Assembly: GCF_963576615.1 (NCBI RefSeq) | Contig: NC_088717.1 | Coordinates: 37,588,302-37,652,301, forward strand | Length of the DNA: 64,000 nucleotides | From: Watersipora subatra | Taxonomy: Eukaryota > Bryozoa > Gymnolaemata > Cheilostomatida > Watersiporidae | Reading direction: 5' to 3' | Program-made: the position numbers and the translations under genes | Notes under the pieces: generated by a model | What the model was told of the DNA's origin: nothing | Seen by the model: the letters and a program-made list of their open reading frames with translations, nothing else | Databases searched by the model: none | Shown here: in pieces, positions 1 to 12,215 of the stretch | How the letters are laid out: each line of letters opens with the position of its first letter | How positions within the stretch are numbered: position 1 is the stretch's first letter

Positions 1-697
1 TGTATGTTAGATTGAGTAACTAAGTATGTTGTGCAAGTAATTCATATTATTACTGTAGATAATTTGTACAGCAAACAAAAATGTGTGTGTTTCATTTTAG
101 CAATCACAGTAACTGAGTTGCGTCCATGCATTGTTACCAAATAATTTTTTTTAAGTTTTTGTATGCAGTGCAGCAGCGATATGTGACTAAATAAGAAACT
201 ATAACATAGACCATATTTACAAATACTGAGTTACATTATTCATTTATATTAGTGAGCAGAAAGTTATGCAGCCTAAAAGAAAATTGAGAGTTCAAAAAGC
301 CATGATCGGAAGATTGAGGCAAACTACCAAAAATGTCAGAGCTGTATACTGTTAAAAGAAATTGGTGTTTGAAAATTATAATGATGACTTATGCCCGAGC
401 CCACAACTTACTCAAGAAGCTGCAAAATTAAACTGGCAGCAGGGTCTTCTTGTTGTTGAGGCTTTTGTAATATCGCATTAAACTTGACGTCTGAAAAAAT
501 TTACTCAGTTTGGTGACTAAGCAACGACCATTCTATGGTACTTGACTAGTTGAATTTTTTAGTATCAAGCATGGTGGCTGTTGTTGTTTTAAATACAAAT
601 TTATTGATTCCTACGTTGAAGTTTAACATACTATACAATATGTAGGTTCTAACAACAATTATTTTTGTTTTATACAGATTGTTGTTTTATTGTACAG
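1..697. other. AT-rich stretch, no gene seen
   Basis: No open frame, splice pattern or repeat that I can recognise. It forms the left flank of the satellite array that starts near 698. Confidence 0.5.
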
Positions 698-3600
698 ATT
701 ATAGCAGACTCTTAGTTGATCTATAAGTGATAGCAACATCCCAAGTTATATGTAAGCCATGGTACCTCTGCAATAATATGTAAGTTATAGCAACCTCCTA
801 AATGATATATAAATAACAGCAGCTTCTTAATTACTATATAATTCATTGCAGCCTCCTAACTGATATATAAATAGTAGCTACCAACTATATAAAATTCAAA
901 TTATAGTAAACTCTTTTGTGATCTATAAGTCATAGCAACATCCTAAATTCTATGTAACCCATAGCAACCACTGCAATGATATGTAAGTTATAGCAACCTC
1001 CTAAATGATATATAAATAGCAGCAGCCACCTAGTTAATATATAATTCATAGCAGTCTCCTAACTGATATATAAATAGTACTGTAGCTACCAACTATATGA
1101 AATGCAAATTATAGCAAACTCTCAGGCGATCTATAAGTGATAGCAGCATCCTAAATTATATGTAACCCATAGCAGCCTCTGCAACGATATGTAAGTTATA
1201 GCAACCTTCTAATTGATATATGAATAGCAGCAGCCTCCTAATTAATATATAATTCATAGCAGCCTCTTAACCGATATATAAATAGTAGCTACCAACTATA
1301 TGAAATTCAAATTGTAGTAAACTCTTATGTGATCTATAAGTCATAGCAACATCCTAAATTCTTTGTAACTCATAGCAACCTATGCAATGATATGTAAGAT
1401 ATAGCAACCTCCTAAATGATATATAAATATCAGCAGCCTCCTAATTAATATATATTTCATAGCAGCCTCTTAACTGATATATAAATAGTACTGTAGCTAC
1501 CAACTACATGAAATTCAAATTATAGCAGACTCTTAGTTGATCTATAAGTGATAGCAACATCCCAAATTATGTGTAACACATGGCACCTCTGCAATGATAT
1601 GTGAATTATAGCAACCTCTTAAATGATATACAAATAGAACCAGCTTTCTAAGTAATATATAATTCATTGCAGCCTTCTAACTGATATACATGTATAAATA
1701 GTAGCTACCAACTATATGAAATTCAAATTGTAGTAAACTCTTATGTGATCTATAAGTCATAGCAACATCCTAAATTCTATGTAACTCATAGCAACCTCTG
1801 CAATGATATGTAAGATATAGCAACCTCCTAAATGATATATAAATATCAGCAGCCTCCTAATTAATATATAATCCATAGCAGCCTCCTAACTGATATATAA
1901 ATAATAGCTATCAACTATGGAAAATTCAAATTATAGCAAGGTCTTAGGTGATCTATAAGTCATAGCAACATCCTAAATTCTATGTAACCCATAGAAACCT
2001 CTGCAATAATATGTAAGTTATAGCAACCTCCTAAATGATATATAAATAACAGCAGCCTCCTAATTAATATATAATTCATAGCAGCCTACTAACTGATATA
2101 TAAATAATTGCTATCAACTATGGAAAATTCAAATTATAGCAAGGTCTTAGGTGATCTATAAGTGATAGCAACATCCTAAATTATATGTAACTCATAGCAG
2201 CATCTGCAATGATTTGTAAGTTCTAGCAACCTCCTAAACAATATATAAATATCAGCAGCCTCCTAATTAATATAAAATTCATAGCAGCCTCCTAACTGAT
2301 ATATAAATAATAGCTATAAACTATGAAAATTCAAATTATAGCAAGGTGTTAGGTGATCTATAAGTGATAGCATCATCCTAAATTATATGTAACTTATAGC
2401 AGCCTCTGCAATGATATGTTAGTTATAGCAACCTCCTAAATGATATATAAATATCAGCAGCCTCCTAATTAATATGTAATTCATAGCAGTCTCCTAATTG
2501 ATATAGAAATAATAGCTATCAACGATGGAAAATTCAAAATATAGCAAGGTCTTAAGTGATCTATAAGTGATAGCATCATCCTAAATTATATGAAACTCAT
2601 AGCAGCCTCTGCAATGATATGTAAGTTATAGCAACCTCCTAAATGATATATAAATATCAGCAGACTCCTAATTAATATATAATCCATTGCACCCTCCTAA
2701 CTGATATATAAATAATAGCTATCAACTGTGGAAAATTCAAATTATAGCAAGGTCTTAGGTGATCTATAAGTGATAGCATCATCCTAAATTATATGTAACT
2801 CATAGCAGCCTCTGCAATGATATGTAAGTTATAGCAACCTCCTAAATGATATATAAATATCAGCAGCCCCCTAATTAATATATAATCCATAGCAGCTTCC
2901 TAACTGATATATAAATAATAGCTATCAACTATAGAAAATTCAAAATATAGCAAGGTCTTAGGTGATCTATAAGTGATAGCATCATCCTAAATTATATGTA
3001 ACTTATAGCAGCCTCTGCAATGATATGTAAGTTATAGCAACCTCCTAAATGATATATAAATATCAGCAGCCTCCTAATTAATATATAATCCATAGCAGCC
3101 TCCTAACTGATATATAAATAATAGCTATCAACTATGGAAAATTCAAATTATAGCAAGGTCTTAGGTGATCTACAAGTGATAGCAACATCCTAAATTATAT
3201 GTAACTCATAGCAGCCTCTGCAATGATATGTAAGTTATAGCAACCTCCTAAATGATATATAAATATCAGCAGCCTTCTAATTAATATATAATCCATAGCA
3301 GCCTCCTAACTGATATATAAATACTAGCTATCAACTATGGAAAATTCAAATTATAGCAAGGTCTTAGGTGATCTATAAGTGATAGCAACATCCTAAATTA
3401 TATGTAACTCATAGCAGCCTCTGCAATGATATGTAAGTTATAGCAACCTCCTAAATGATATATAAATATCAGCTGCCTCCTAATTAATATATAATCCATA
3501 GCAGCCTCCTAACTGATATATAGATAATTGCTACCAACTATGTGAAATTCAAATTATATCAATTTCTCAAATGATCTATAAGTTATAGCAACATACTTTA
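698..3600. repeat. 203-bp higher-order satellite built of seven 29-bp monomers
   Basis: The landmark GATCTATAAG recurs at about 718, 920, 1128, 1331, 1539, 1747, 1950, 2153, 2354, 2558, 2761, 2963, 3167 (as GATCTACAAG), 3370 and 3573, a spacing of 201-208 bp. Each 203-bp unit splits exactly into seven 29-bp monomers that mostly start AGCARCCTCCTAA and continue TGATATATAA. One monomer, AGCTATCAACTATGG, is strongly diverged. The first five or six units are more variable, with 4-6 bp insertions such as AGTACTGTAGCT for AGTAGCT. Units from about 1950 on are nearly uniform. About 14 complete units are present. A decayed tail of the same monomers continues to about 3720. No coding potential. Confidence 0.93.
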
Positions 3601-4142
3601 TTATATGTAAATCAGAGCAGCTTCTAAAAGAAACAAGTTATAGCAAACTCCTAAATGATATAAGTTACGGCATCTTACTAAAGGTTATGTAAGCTATGCC
3701 AAGCTATGTAATGTTTCCATTGTAACTATTACATAGGTTACACTTGTAAAATTCTAATTTATGGGTAATTTGTAGCAATGTGCTAACTGGTAATCATTAT
3801 TTTTGCTTACTCATTGAGGTATGAATTATTTTACCTTCAAATTGATATGTAATTTACAACAACCATCTAGACATTCTCCAAGTTTTGACAGTTTTTCTAG
3901 TATGCATATTTACAAAGTATGATAAGGCGATGAATATATATTGTATGATACCATATTCTCCTAAAACTTCCATAAAAATATATAATAATTAGGAGGTGCA
4001 TAAATATATATATATCTACAATGTAGATAAATTAGACCATATAGGAGGCTTACCCATATATATTTGCGTTAACTCCTAATCCCTTATATTCCGCAACCTC
4101 CTAACTGGTATATATTTATTCAACTCCTAACTCGGAAATATG

Positions 4143-4143
<1 letters not shown>
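3601..4143. other. decayed satellite edge and AT-rich spacer
   Basis: To about 3720 the sequence still shows broken 29-bp monomers (AGCAACAT, AGCAGCTTCTAA, AGCAAACTCCTAA). After that it is AT-rich with scattered CTCCTAA words at 3957-4130 that echo the monomer. No gene is seen. Confidence 0.55.

Positions 4144-4222
<79 letters not shown>
4144..4222. repeat. (TA)n microsatellite
   Basis: A pure TA dinucleotide run of about 75 bp closes the satellite block. Confidence 0.95.
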
Positions 4223-4224
<2 letters not shown>

Positions 4225-5918
4225 AGGGTGTATTGGAGAGCATTCCTTTTCTTGCTTCTAGCTAATGAAGACGTGGTGAGTGCTTATAAAACCAGGTGGT
4301 GATGAACTTATGAGACTCAGAGCACTTACAACAGCCTTGAAGTTCTGAGCACACGTTTAAGCGTTTTGGTAGTTCTGAAAAGCCGCCAGTAGTAGCAGTG
4401 GTAGTAAAGAGAGGAGATAATAAATTTATTATGTATACTTTTATTTTATATTCACACGATATTAGTTATGGTTGATAGATGACATCTATCAGTTGTATAT
4501 ATTTCAACCAATGTTCAGTTGCAATGCCATTATTTCTTACCGTGTTTCTACTATTGTCTCTTTATTGATCCATCAGTGGCCCATCAGTGGGCACCGATCT
4601 CCATTACTGTAGGCGTAATCTCTAGGAATGATAAACGTAACCTCCCATCACTCCTAGACAAAACTTCTCGTTGCCGAACTTTCTTATAAGCAAGAGCTTT
4701 TGAAGCAGAATCCCCCGATAGGTGAAATCACAGTAACCCGTCTTTTTGTACAACATTTCTGATGATATTGTGCGCTATTGCTATCTGGGGAAGTCAATGC
4801 AGTCTTGGTGTAGATGAGCATTTGGGTTTATGGTGATTGCGCTGAAATTCTATTAGTCGAAATACCCATTCGCCAAAAGGTCATTTGTCAAAATTGAAGC
4901 CTTCTTTCGAAAAGTGTAGTTTTGGTCGAAAATTTAGGCTATTAGTCAAAAACTCAAGTGGTTTAGTCAAAATTAATGATATTGAACAAAAACATTAAGA
5001 ATTATAATATTAATAGTAATTTTTTACCTTTTAGTGAAGTTTATCTTCAACTTAGTGTTAGTTTAGTTTTACAATTTTGTACTAGCTCCATCACCAAAAC
5101 ATATGCTATGCTATAACTGCTGTATCAGAAAATACTTCACATACACACTTGTGATATGCATGCAACTGGTTTTCTTATGGAGTTCTGCGACATTCGGGTG
5201 TAATAATATATACATGTACAGCGTATTGCATGTTTCTTTATTACATAATCAAATTTGCGAAACAAAATTTGGTTTGTTGAAAGCTATCATGACTTTATCA
5301 GCGAGCAGGTTTATTTATTTCACTGGCTACATTTAGTGAAGTATTTCAAGATTGTACACCTAATTTTGAAATTATGGTTATACATATACTTTTTAGGACT
5401 TATAGCACAATGGCAGTGTTATGATACAAGTCATTTTATGTGCAACTATGGTATAATCCCATATACTTTCTGAACTTGTGGATTCGTTCATCAGCATAGC
5501 TGTGCAATCATCCGAATCAATTGCATACATGTACATGTATGTGCTTATGCACATTGTGAAAGTATGCTTGTAATTGCATAATTAATAATCATAGAAGTGC
5601 ATTGATTTATTGTAGCTATTTCTCCAAAAAATTAATGTTGCAATTTTAAAAAGTAGCGCTATTGGATCTTTGGTAACTTAACAGCCTCTGGATTATTTGT
5701 TTATAAAATTGTTGAGATTCAACTCTCAATTTTTTAAAATTGAAATTGTAGTAAAAGGATTCAAAATTAAATAAAAATGAATAAATTTAATTTCTTAAAT
5801 AGTTTATTCACTGAATGACCTGTTAATTTTAATTTATGACAACTCATTATAAAAATAAAAACTATCGGTATAATGTCATTATACATCATCAAATTCCACG
5901 TTGGAAAATAAAACAAAA
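4223..5918. other. intergenic, no gene recognised
   Basis: Only short frames occur, none with a recognisable protein. A stretch at about 4225-4510 has a TATAAA-like box (TGCTTATAAAACC) and then AATAAA, the layout of a promoter-bearing LTR, but I could not find matching ends. At 4850-4980 there are repeated words such as TAGTCGAAA, TTTGTCAAAA and TAGTCAAAA, probably an old repeat. Confidence 0.4.
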
Positions 5919-5920
5919 TA

Positions 5921-7041
5921 CAGTCAAACATGGATAACTCGAACTTCAAGGGACCGAGCAAAAGTGTTTGAATTATCAGAGCATTCAAGTTATCAGAGCA
6001 CTGTCACAAGTCCATATATTTACTTATTTATTAGTAGATACATGTACATATACAAACTATAATATAAATCAAAAGCACAAATGGCTTGTTTCAAATTAAA
6101 TGCTTCTAATGTAAAGTTTAAAACGTTTTCATGAAAAAGAATAGAGATTTTTCTATCACTTGAGATTGGTTTATTGTTTGAGGTGATGTTATTGCCAGGA
6201 CGTTTTTCAGATTGACATTGGCAAAACTTGATCGTTGTTGAAATGCTCAAAAGAAAAGACATTTTTTTCTTTTGGGGTTTTACCCACGATCAATTTTGCC
6301 GTTTTTTCTTGAAGTTTATGCAGATTACCTTACTTTACCTGGGATTCGTTAAGAGCAACACTCCGAGGCAGTTCAATTAGAAGTTTTACGAGGTTTTACG
6401 GTACATTCTATATCACTCACGCTTTTTTAATAGATACTCATTGAATGTACACACGTATTCTGTGTTTAGGTCAAACGATGAATAGTTTTTTGTAGCTCAG
6501 ACAACGTATACGTTTAATTACAACATTTTTTAAGACGTTTTAAACATTCAACATTCCGACGTTGATTCAACACGGAATCAACGTCGGAAAACTATTCATC
6601 ACGGGCTAACCGAGTCACGCACTCAAGGATTTTCGCCACGCACATACAAAACAACATGCGATTTTTGTTTTGTATGTGAGTGGCGAAAATTCTTGCGCGC
6701 GTGACCCGGCTAGCCCGTGCTATTCATCGTATCGCAGTATAAATCAAATTTCACCAAACTTTTAGAAAAGTCGTTGACAAAAATATTTTGCCGATGGTGG
6801 TAATAACGATGCTTATGAATTACGAAAAGATGAAGTTTACCTCTATGGCTTTGAATAAAGTGATTTTCTAAAGCGAAAACAACCGTTTCGGTAGCTGTTG
6901 GGCAAAAAAACAGTTCGAATTAACAGTGTTGAGTTCGAGTTATCTATAGCAATTTATCATTACGTGGGAACGGACCAAAGGAAATGTTCGAATTAACCAT
7001 GTGTTCGAGCTATCCGTGGACGAGTTATCCATGTTTGACTG
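5921..7041. mobile_element. MITE with 21-bp perfect inverted ends, TA target site
   Basis: The left end CAGTCAAACATGGATAACTC is repeated as a perfect reverse complement at the right end (about 7021-7041), and both ends are flanked by TA. Inside the ends, more words are shared in inverted form (TTCGAATTA, GAGTTATC). At 1,121 bp with no transposase frame it is non-autonomous. TA duplication and CAGT termini point to the Tc1/mariner superfamily. A nested fold-back lies at 6592-6728. Confidence 0.8.
6555..6728. repeat. nested hairpins inside the MITE
   Basis: Two inverted repeats follow each other. TCCGACGTTGATTC at 6555-6568 pairs perfectly with 6575-6588. Next, about 61 bases at 6592-6652 pair with 6667-6728; both arms carry ACGGGCTA, GTCACGC, TTCGCCAC and CACATACAAAAC, with a few mismatches and a loop of about 14 bases. 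The second looks like a separate small fold-back element that inserted into the MITE. Confidence 0.75.
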
Positions 7042-7250
7042 TATATAGATATGTATGTAAATTTTAATCAATTCCAAGGAAAGAAAACAACTTCAGTAAA
7101 GTATTTTACATTTTACACCATAAACTGTACTATATACTGCATTGAATTGAATTGCAAGATTAAATTGCATCATTTAATTGCAAGATATTAATAGCTGTAG
7201 CTAGAATGACACACATACGACCAATTTTTAGATATATATATATATAAATT

Positions 7251-7941
7251 GTTTCCTCACCCCGGATACCCCGTATGGGTGGTAAATTCTGCTCGAACTC
7301 GGGTCTCCTACCAGAGACCTGGGAGTTTGAGCACTCGCCTCAAGATCTTAGCTGTTCCCAATAGCGCACTTTTCTGCAACTCACCTGAGTTGATTGTTGT
7401 TGGTATTTGGGCAAGCCACATTTTATGCGCCGGTGTTATTGCGCCCAGTGCCCCAATGACTACTGGGATTACAGTTGTTCTTACATTCCAGCATTTTTCA
7501 ATTTCTTCTCCAAGAGGGAGATATTTCTCTACCTTTTCTTTTTCTTTGCTGGCTATATTGTAGTCATTGGGTACTGCTATATCTATTATAGTAGCCCTCT
7601 TGTTCTCCTTGTCTACCACCACTATATCTGGTTGGTTTGCTTTGACATGCTTGTCCGTTTGGATGTAGAAGTCCCAGAGGATCTTAGCGCGGTCATTTTC
7701 ATTCACCTTACCATGAGCTTCCCACCAGTGTTGTGGTTTATTAAGGCCATACTCATCACATAGACTTCTATACACAATACCTGCGACATGATTATGCCGC
7801 TCAGTGTATGCGTTCCCTGCTAGCTGCCTGCATCCACTGATGCAGGATGGATGTGTTGGATGGTCTCAGGTGCATCTTTGCACAGTCTGCATTTAGGATC
7901 ATCTCTAGTGTGATAGATTTTCGTTTGGAGTTGCCTTGTTA
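7251..7941 (-). pseudogene. 3' fragment of a non-LTR retrotransposon ORF2
   Basis: On the minus strand an open frame (7308-7775) reads a typical C-terminal region of LINE polyproteins: WDFYIQTDKHVKANQPDIVV, then TIIDIAVPNDYNIASKEKEK, then VVIGALGAI and KILRRVLKLPGLW near the end. Upstream (7775-7941) the CCHC-like segment CRLCKDAPETIQHI and then YTERHNHVAGIVYRSL can be read only by switching frame near 7845. The PD...D spacing resembles a PD-(D/E)xK nuclease segment, which is an inference. Reverse transcriptase is missing, so this is a dead 5'-truncated copy. The overlapping plus-strand frames are shadows. Confidence 0.8.
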
Positions 7942-8118
7942 ATATATATATATATATATAGGCCTATATATATATAGGCATATATATATATATATATATA
8001 TATATAGGCCTATATATATAGGCCTATATATATATAGGCCTATATATATATAGGCCTATATATATATAGGCCTATATATATATATATAGGCCTATATATG
8101 TATATATATAGGCCTATA
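7942..8118. repeat. (TA)n tract broken by AGGCCT palindromes
   Basis: TA runs are interrupted about eight times by AGGCCT, so that nearly every window is its own reverse complement (TATATAGGCCTATATA). The same AGGCCTATA word recurs at 10309-10316, next to the other end of the Helitron cluster. The tract probably served as a repeated Helitron landing site, since Helitrons insert between A and T. Confidence 0.85.
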
Positions 8119-10300
8119 TCTACTATATAAACGGCAATCGTTGTCTGTCTATCTATCTGTGTGTCTGTCCGCTTTATAGAGTACTGTACTTTGCCGACTA
8201 TTAGCCGCTACTTTTATATAAGGACGTGTCTATTCTGCGGTTTTTTTCACCGCTAGGGCGCATTAACGGGAATCTCAGGTTAGTACACGCATCTATTATA
8301 ATACGTAACCTGCTATTCATCGTAAGGATGGACGATAAATACTGATATGCTAATAGTATGAGTTGTCTTCTCGATATATTAAGTCACCGATAACTCCCAA
8401 ATATGAGCAGTATAAATAAATTACCGTATATGGCGGTCTTTTTTTTTCGATTCGATCGTTAGTTAGTAATCTTTTATTTTGGTGATAACAAAATAACAAA
8501 AAGCCTCTATTTGCAGGCATATTATCCAATAAAACGGAAACTGTAGAAGATTCCTGAATGCAAGATAGTAGTGAACAAGTCATATTTAGTTTGAGATTAT
8601 TTGTGTAAAAGTTAAAAGAAACTTTACATGAGAGGATGACTTCAAATAAGTAATGCAGGATAGCTTATACAAAGATAAATTGATTGATATGTACTATATA
8701 CAAGGGTTCAGGGCTGAAGAATAGATCCTCTATGAGTATTGATTGTGGCAAGATTGTAACAGATTCGATCGTACGAAGCAAACTTAATTAATATGTGTAA
8801 GTAGTAAAATTAAATTAGTAGTAAATATTAGTAGTGAATTAAATAAAATTTACTACTCTTTAAATAAATTAATGAATAGTAAATTACATCTAATTAATAT
8901 TTACTGCCAACGTGTACCGGGAAGGTCATGTGAACATTTGTTTCTTGCAACCACTAGAAAAACGCTGTTCTCTATCTACTACATAAACGGCAATCGTTGT
9001 CTGTCTGTTTGATTGAGTGTCCGCCTTATAGAGCGATTTTTCCTTTTATCACTGTACGAATTTCGGTCATACGAAGCGAACTGAATTAATATGTGTAGTA
9101 ACAGTAAATAAATTATAGAGCGGTCTTTCTTTTTCCATTCGGTCGAACGAAGCCAACAGAACTAATATGAATACTAAATATCGTAACTTCGTAATATGGA
9201 CTATTAGCCGCTACTTTTCTCTGACGATTTGAGCCAAGCGGCTTATATAAAGGTGTGGCGATTCTGTTGTTTTTCTTTCACCGCTCGGGCGCATTAACCG
9301 AAATCCCTGGTTAGCACGCTTTTTAAACAGCAAATTTTCTGCCGTGTTAAAAAGCGCCTTCCTGAGTTCTGCGGCCTATACAAAGGTGTCTATACAGCTA
9401 TACAAATGTACTATTTATTAAATAAAATAAATTAACGAGTAGTTATTTACATGCAATTAATATTTACTGCCAACGTGTACCGAGAAGGTCACGTAAACGT
9501 TTGTTTCTTGGAGCCACTGGAAAAACGCATTTCTCACCTACTAAATTTCCACATCAAAAAGGTAAGTGTTTCTTATACGATGTTGTATTGTATATGAATT
9601 GCCACATCTCTACTACTTAATAACGTTGGATTTGCCGCTGTTCGTGATAGTGGGTCATGTTCATTTCCTTCAGCAGCCGAGTTACTAATTTTTTTCCAGC
9701 TCAAAAGTAGGCACACGCCGAAAACTGTTTCTTCATACGCCCGACAAAAAAACCAAAAATGTTGTCTATCCGCAAGTGTTGCGTTGAACTAAGGGAGAGA
9801 GAGAGGGGGAGAGAGGGAGAGAGAGGAGGGGGGAGAAAGGGAGAGGGGGGAGAGAGGGAGAGGGGGGAGAGAGAGGGCGGGAGAGAAGGGGAGAGAGAGG
9901 GAGAGAGTGAGGAGGAGAGGGGGAGAGAGAGAGGAAGAGAGAGGGAGAGGGAAGAGAAAGGGAGAGAGAAAGGGGGGGGGGAGAGAGGGAGAGAGAGGGA
10001 GGGAGAGAAGGGGAGAGAGAGGGAGAGCGAGGAGGAGAGGGGGGAGAGAGAGAGAGGGAGAGAAAGAGGGAGAGAGAGAGGGGGAGAGAGAGAGAGGGGG
10101 AAGAGGGAGGGAGAGAGAGAGGGGAGAGAGGGAGAGGGGAGAGAGAGAGAGGGGAGAGACGGAGAGAGGGGAAAGAGGGAGAGAAGGAGAGAGGCAGATG
10201 TAACTGCATATTTGGAGTTGTTTTACAGTATGAAAGCCAACTCTCAATAAACCTTATGCTGCCCGTGAATCTGTTACTGTAGGCGGGTAATGCAGCTAGT
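8119..10300 (+). mobile_element. nested or duplicated non-autonomous Helitron
   Basis: The start TCTACTATATAAACGGCAAT, followed by GTTGTCTGTCT and GTCTGTCC, is a typical Helitron 5' end. A second copy of this start lies at 8975 (TCTACTACATAAACGGCAAT). The 3' end at about 10261-10300 has a GC-rich short hairpin (GCCCG...GGCGGG) and finishes GCAGCTAGT, the CTAG-type Helitron terminus. Body segments are duplicated: ATTAGCCGCTACTTTT at about 8199 and 9204, and ACTGCCAACGTGTACCG at about 8903 and 9465. No Rep/helicase frame is present. Confidence 0.75.
9789..10197. repeat. 410-bp polypurine (GA-rich) tract
   Basis: Almost only A and G on the plus strand for about 400 bases (GGGAGAGAGAGGGGGAGAGA type), with single C or T interruptions every 20-60 bases. 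It lies inside the Helitron. It is open in several frames on both strands, giving false Arg/Glu/Gly and Ser/Leu/Pro proteins. Mirror-symmetric blocks could form triplex (H-) DNA. Confidence 0.93.
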
Positions 10301-10313
10301 ATATATATATAGG

Positions 10314-10386
<73 letters not shown>

Positions 10387-10440
10387 GTATATGTATATGT
10401 ATATAGATGGATAGATAGATATTTAGATAGTTAGATAGAT
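10301..10440. repeat. (TA)n with (TATATG)n and (GATA)n
   Basis: A TA run to about 10380, then a GTATAT hexamer run and TAGATAGATAGA to about 10440. It sits between the 3' ends of two Helitrons in opposite orientation. Confidence 0.9.
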
Positions 10441-12215
10441 AGCTGTACTACCCAGTTTTGCTCAGGTAATAAAAAGTCTTTGGACAGACAACTTTATGTT
10501 TATTTAACATACCGTATACAACATTTACCATGCTAACTTTTAAACTTCATATCATGAGAAAATATCTTTAAGCAGTTCAAAGGAATTAAGAGGAAAAAGA
10601 AAACAACTCCAAAGGTTTTCAAGTTTTTTCAAACAACTACAACTTTCAAGTTTCATATTATGAAAGAAGTGTTTTCTTGAAATAAATTAGGAAGAAAAAT
10701 AAAACTGTAAATGTCTTTACATGTAAATGTAAAATCATTAGCAAGTAATGGCTAAATATAATTTGTTCAGCTATGATTACAATGAAAAGTTATTTGGTAT
10801 ACTACATGTATTATATGATTTTCGCTCGTTTCAGTGTTGGCATCATAAAGTGAAAATATCATATAGAGTAGTATAGAAACCCATAGTGATTATCTAATGC
10901 AATCACTGCCTGTTAAAATTCAACATCATTAAAAATAGTAACGAAACAATATATTAAACTTAGCAACTATAGTTACCTCCAATAACTTTGGTGCATTTTG
11001 TGGGTATGATCTGCAAAAATGCAACATTACAATGTTCTATGTGCAGAGTTCTTACCTTTAAAACAGACGTGTAATTATAAACGCTGAATCTAACTTATTT
11101 GATTTTATCTTACTATAAACATACTTGAAAGAAGTTTTCACATGTATTTTAGCAAATTTTTAACTAAGATTTTATCACTGTTAATCCCCTGTTTGCAAAC
11201 GGCTTTACAACAACGGATGACGCTGAACTGAGATATAATCGCCAAATTTTAATGTCAAGAAAACTTAATCTTGATACCGTTTTGCGGAAAACAAAATAGC
11301 TCTAGTACAGCAAAAACGGAAAAAGAATCGTGTTTTATAGAATTAATAGAATTCATAGAACTTCAATTAACACGTCATTCAGCGGGGAAAGACCTATAAA
11401 TTATTGCGCTATTATTAAAATTAAGAAAACGTAGTGTGGCTGGGAAAAAGTCTTTGGAGCAGCGGAAATAATTTAGGAGAGCAAATAAATGTTGATGTGA
11501 AATAAATAGCAAATATGTAAACTAGGAAACAGATGATTTTTCAATGATACAATTGATCCAAACTGAGAATACCCAATGAAAATTGTTATTTCATGGTAAT
11601 TGTTGTATTATGGGATTTGTTAGGCTCAGGCTATATTGGTGTCTGAGCTCAAGGCAGTACAGGTGGTCTTGGTAATTACGGTGAGTGCATAAAGCTGGAT
11701 AAAGCTAGTGGGTAAAGCTAGGAGATTAGCTAGTGTAAGGCAGTATGAGGGAGGATATAAGGAAGTATAACGAAAGACAGCGGCTCTTCTTCATCTTCAC
11801 ATCAGTACATGTGAGTACATTGATTTATACAACAGTAATCAGTACAACAAATGCCAAATTTTAATTTCGAATTAATGAATTTGCAGAAAACAAATTAGCC
11901 CTAATACGGCGAGAACGAAAAAGCATCGCGTTCCATAGAGCTAAAAGAGTTCATTGAGTTTAAATTATCACGTCATTTTTTGTGTGAAAACGAAAAAAGG
12001 ATGTATACCTTATGTAGTATATGCCCATGTATTGCGAAAGCTTTCGTGGTCTCGTTGTGAGAGCATTGGATAGCACAACTGTGATTGCGGTCTTCGTGAG
12101 TTCTAATCCATCAAAATGTGGAATTTTTAACATCAAAATTTTAATAGCTATAGCCGGAATGACAGACGACACACCAGACGAAGACATACTTTGAGAAATA
12201 TAAATACCGGTATAA
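10441..12215 (-). mobile_element. minus-strand Helitron, nested insertions
   Basis: The reverse complement near 10441-10490 reads CAAAGACTTTTTATTACCTG, then a short hairpin and ACAGCTATC. This is the same 3' motif seen in the Helitrons ending at 21436 and 45467, with CTAT for CTAG. The matching 5' end type (TTTCTCAAAGTATGTCTTCG on the minus strand) is at about 12170-12215. A tRNA-like stretch lies at 12045-12120. A block beginning GCCAAATTTTAAT occurs twice (about 11250-11380 and 11852-11975), so the interior is rearranged. That both ends belong to one element is inferred. Confidence 0.5.
11601..11849. mobile_element. possible solo LTR
   Basis: 249 bp beginning TGTTGTA and ending TACAACA, the TG...CA inverted ends of LTRs, between the two copies of the GCCAAATTTTAAT block. 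A 4-6 bp target duplication is not evident (only AAT on both sides), so this could be chance. Confidence 0.3.

Noticed and set aside
4225-4510. LTR-like promoter segment (TATAAA then AATAAA)
   Set aside because: No TG...CA ends or target duplication could be defined.
7249-7763. Plus-strand frames over the LINE fragment
   Set aside because: Antisense shadows of the minus-strand retrotransposon frame, which has the recognisable motifs.
9759-10250. 163-codon Arg/Glu/Gly-rich frame and its antisense Ser/Leu/Pro frames
   Set aside because: Direct consequence of the GA-only tract, open in several frames at once, no domain and no splice context.
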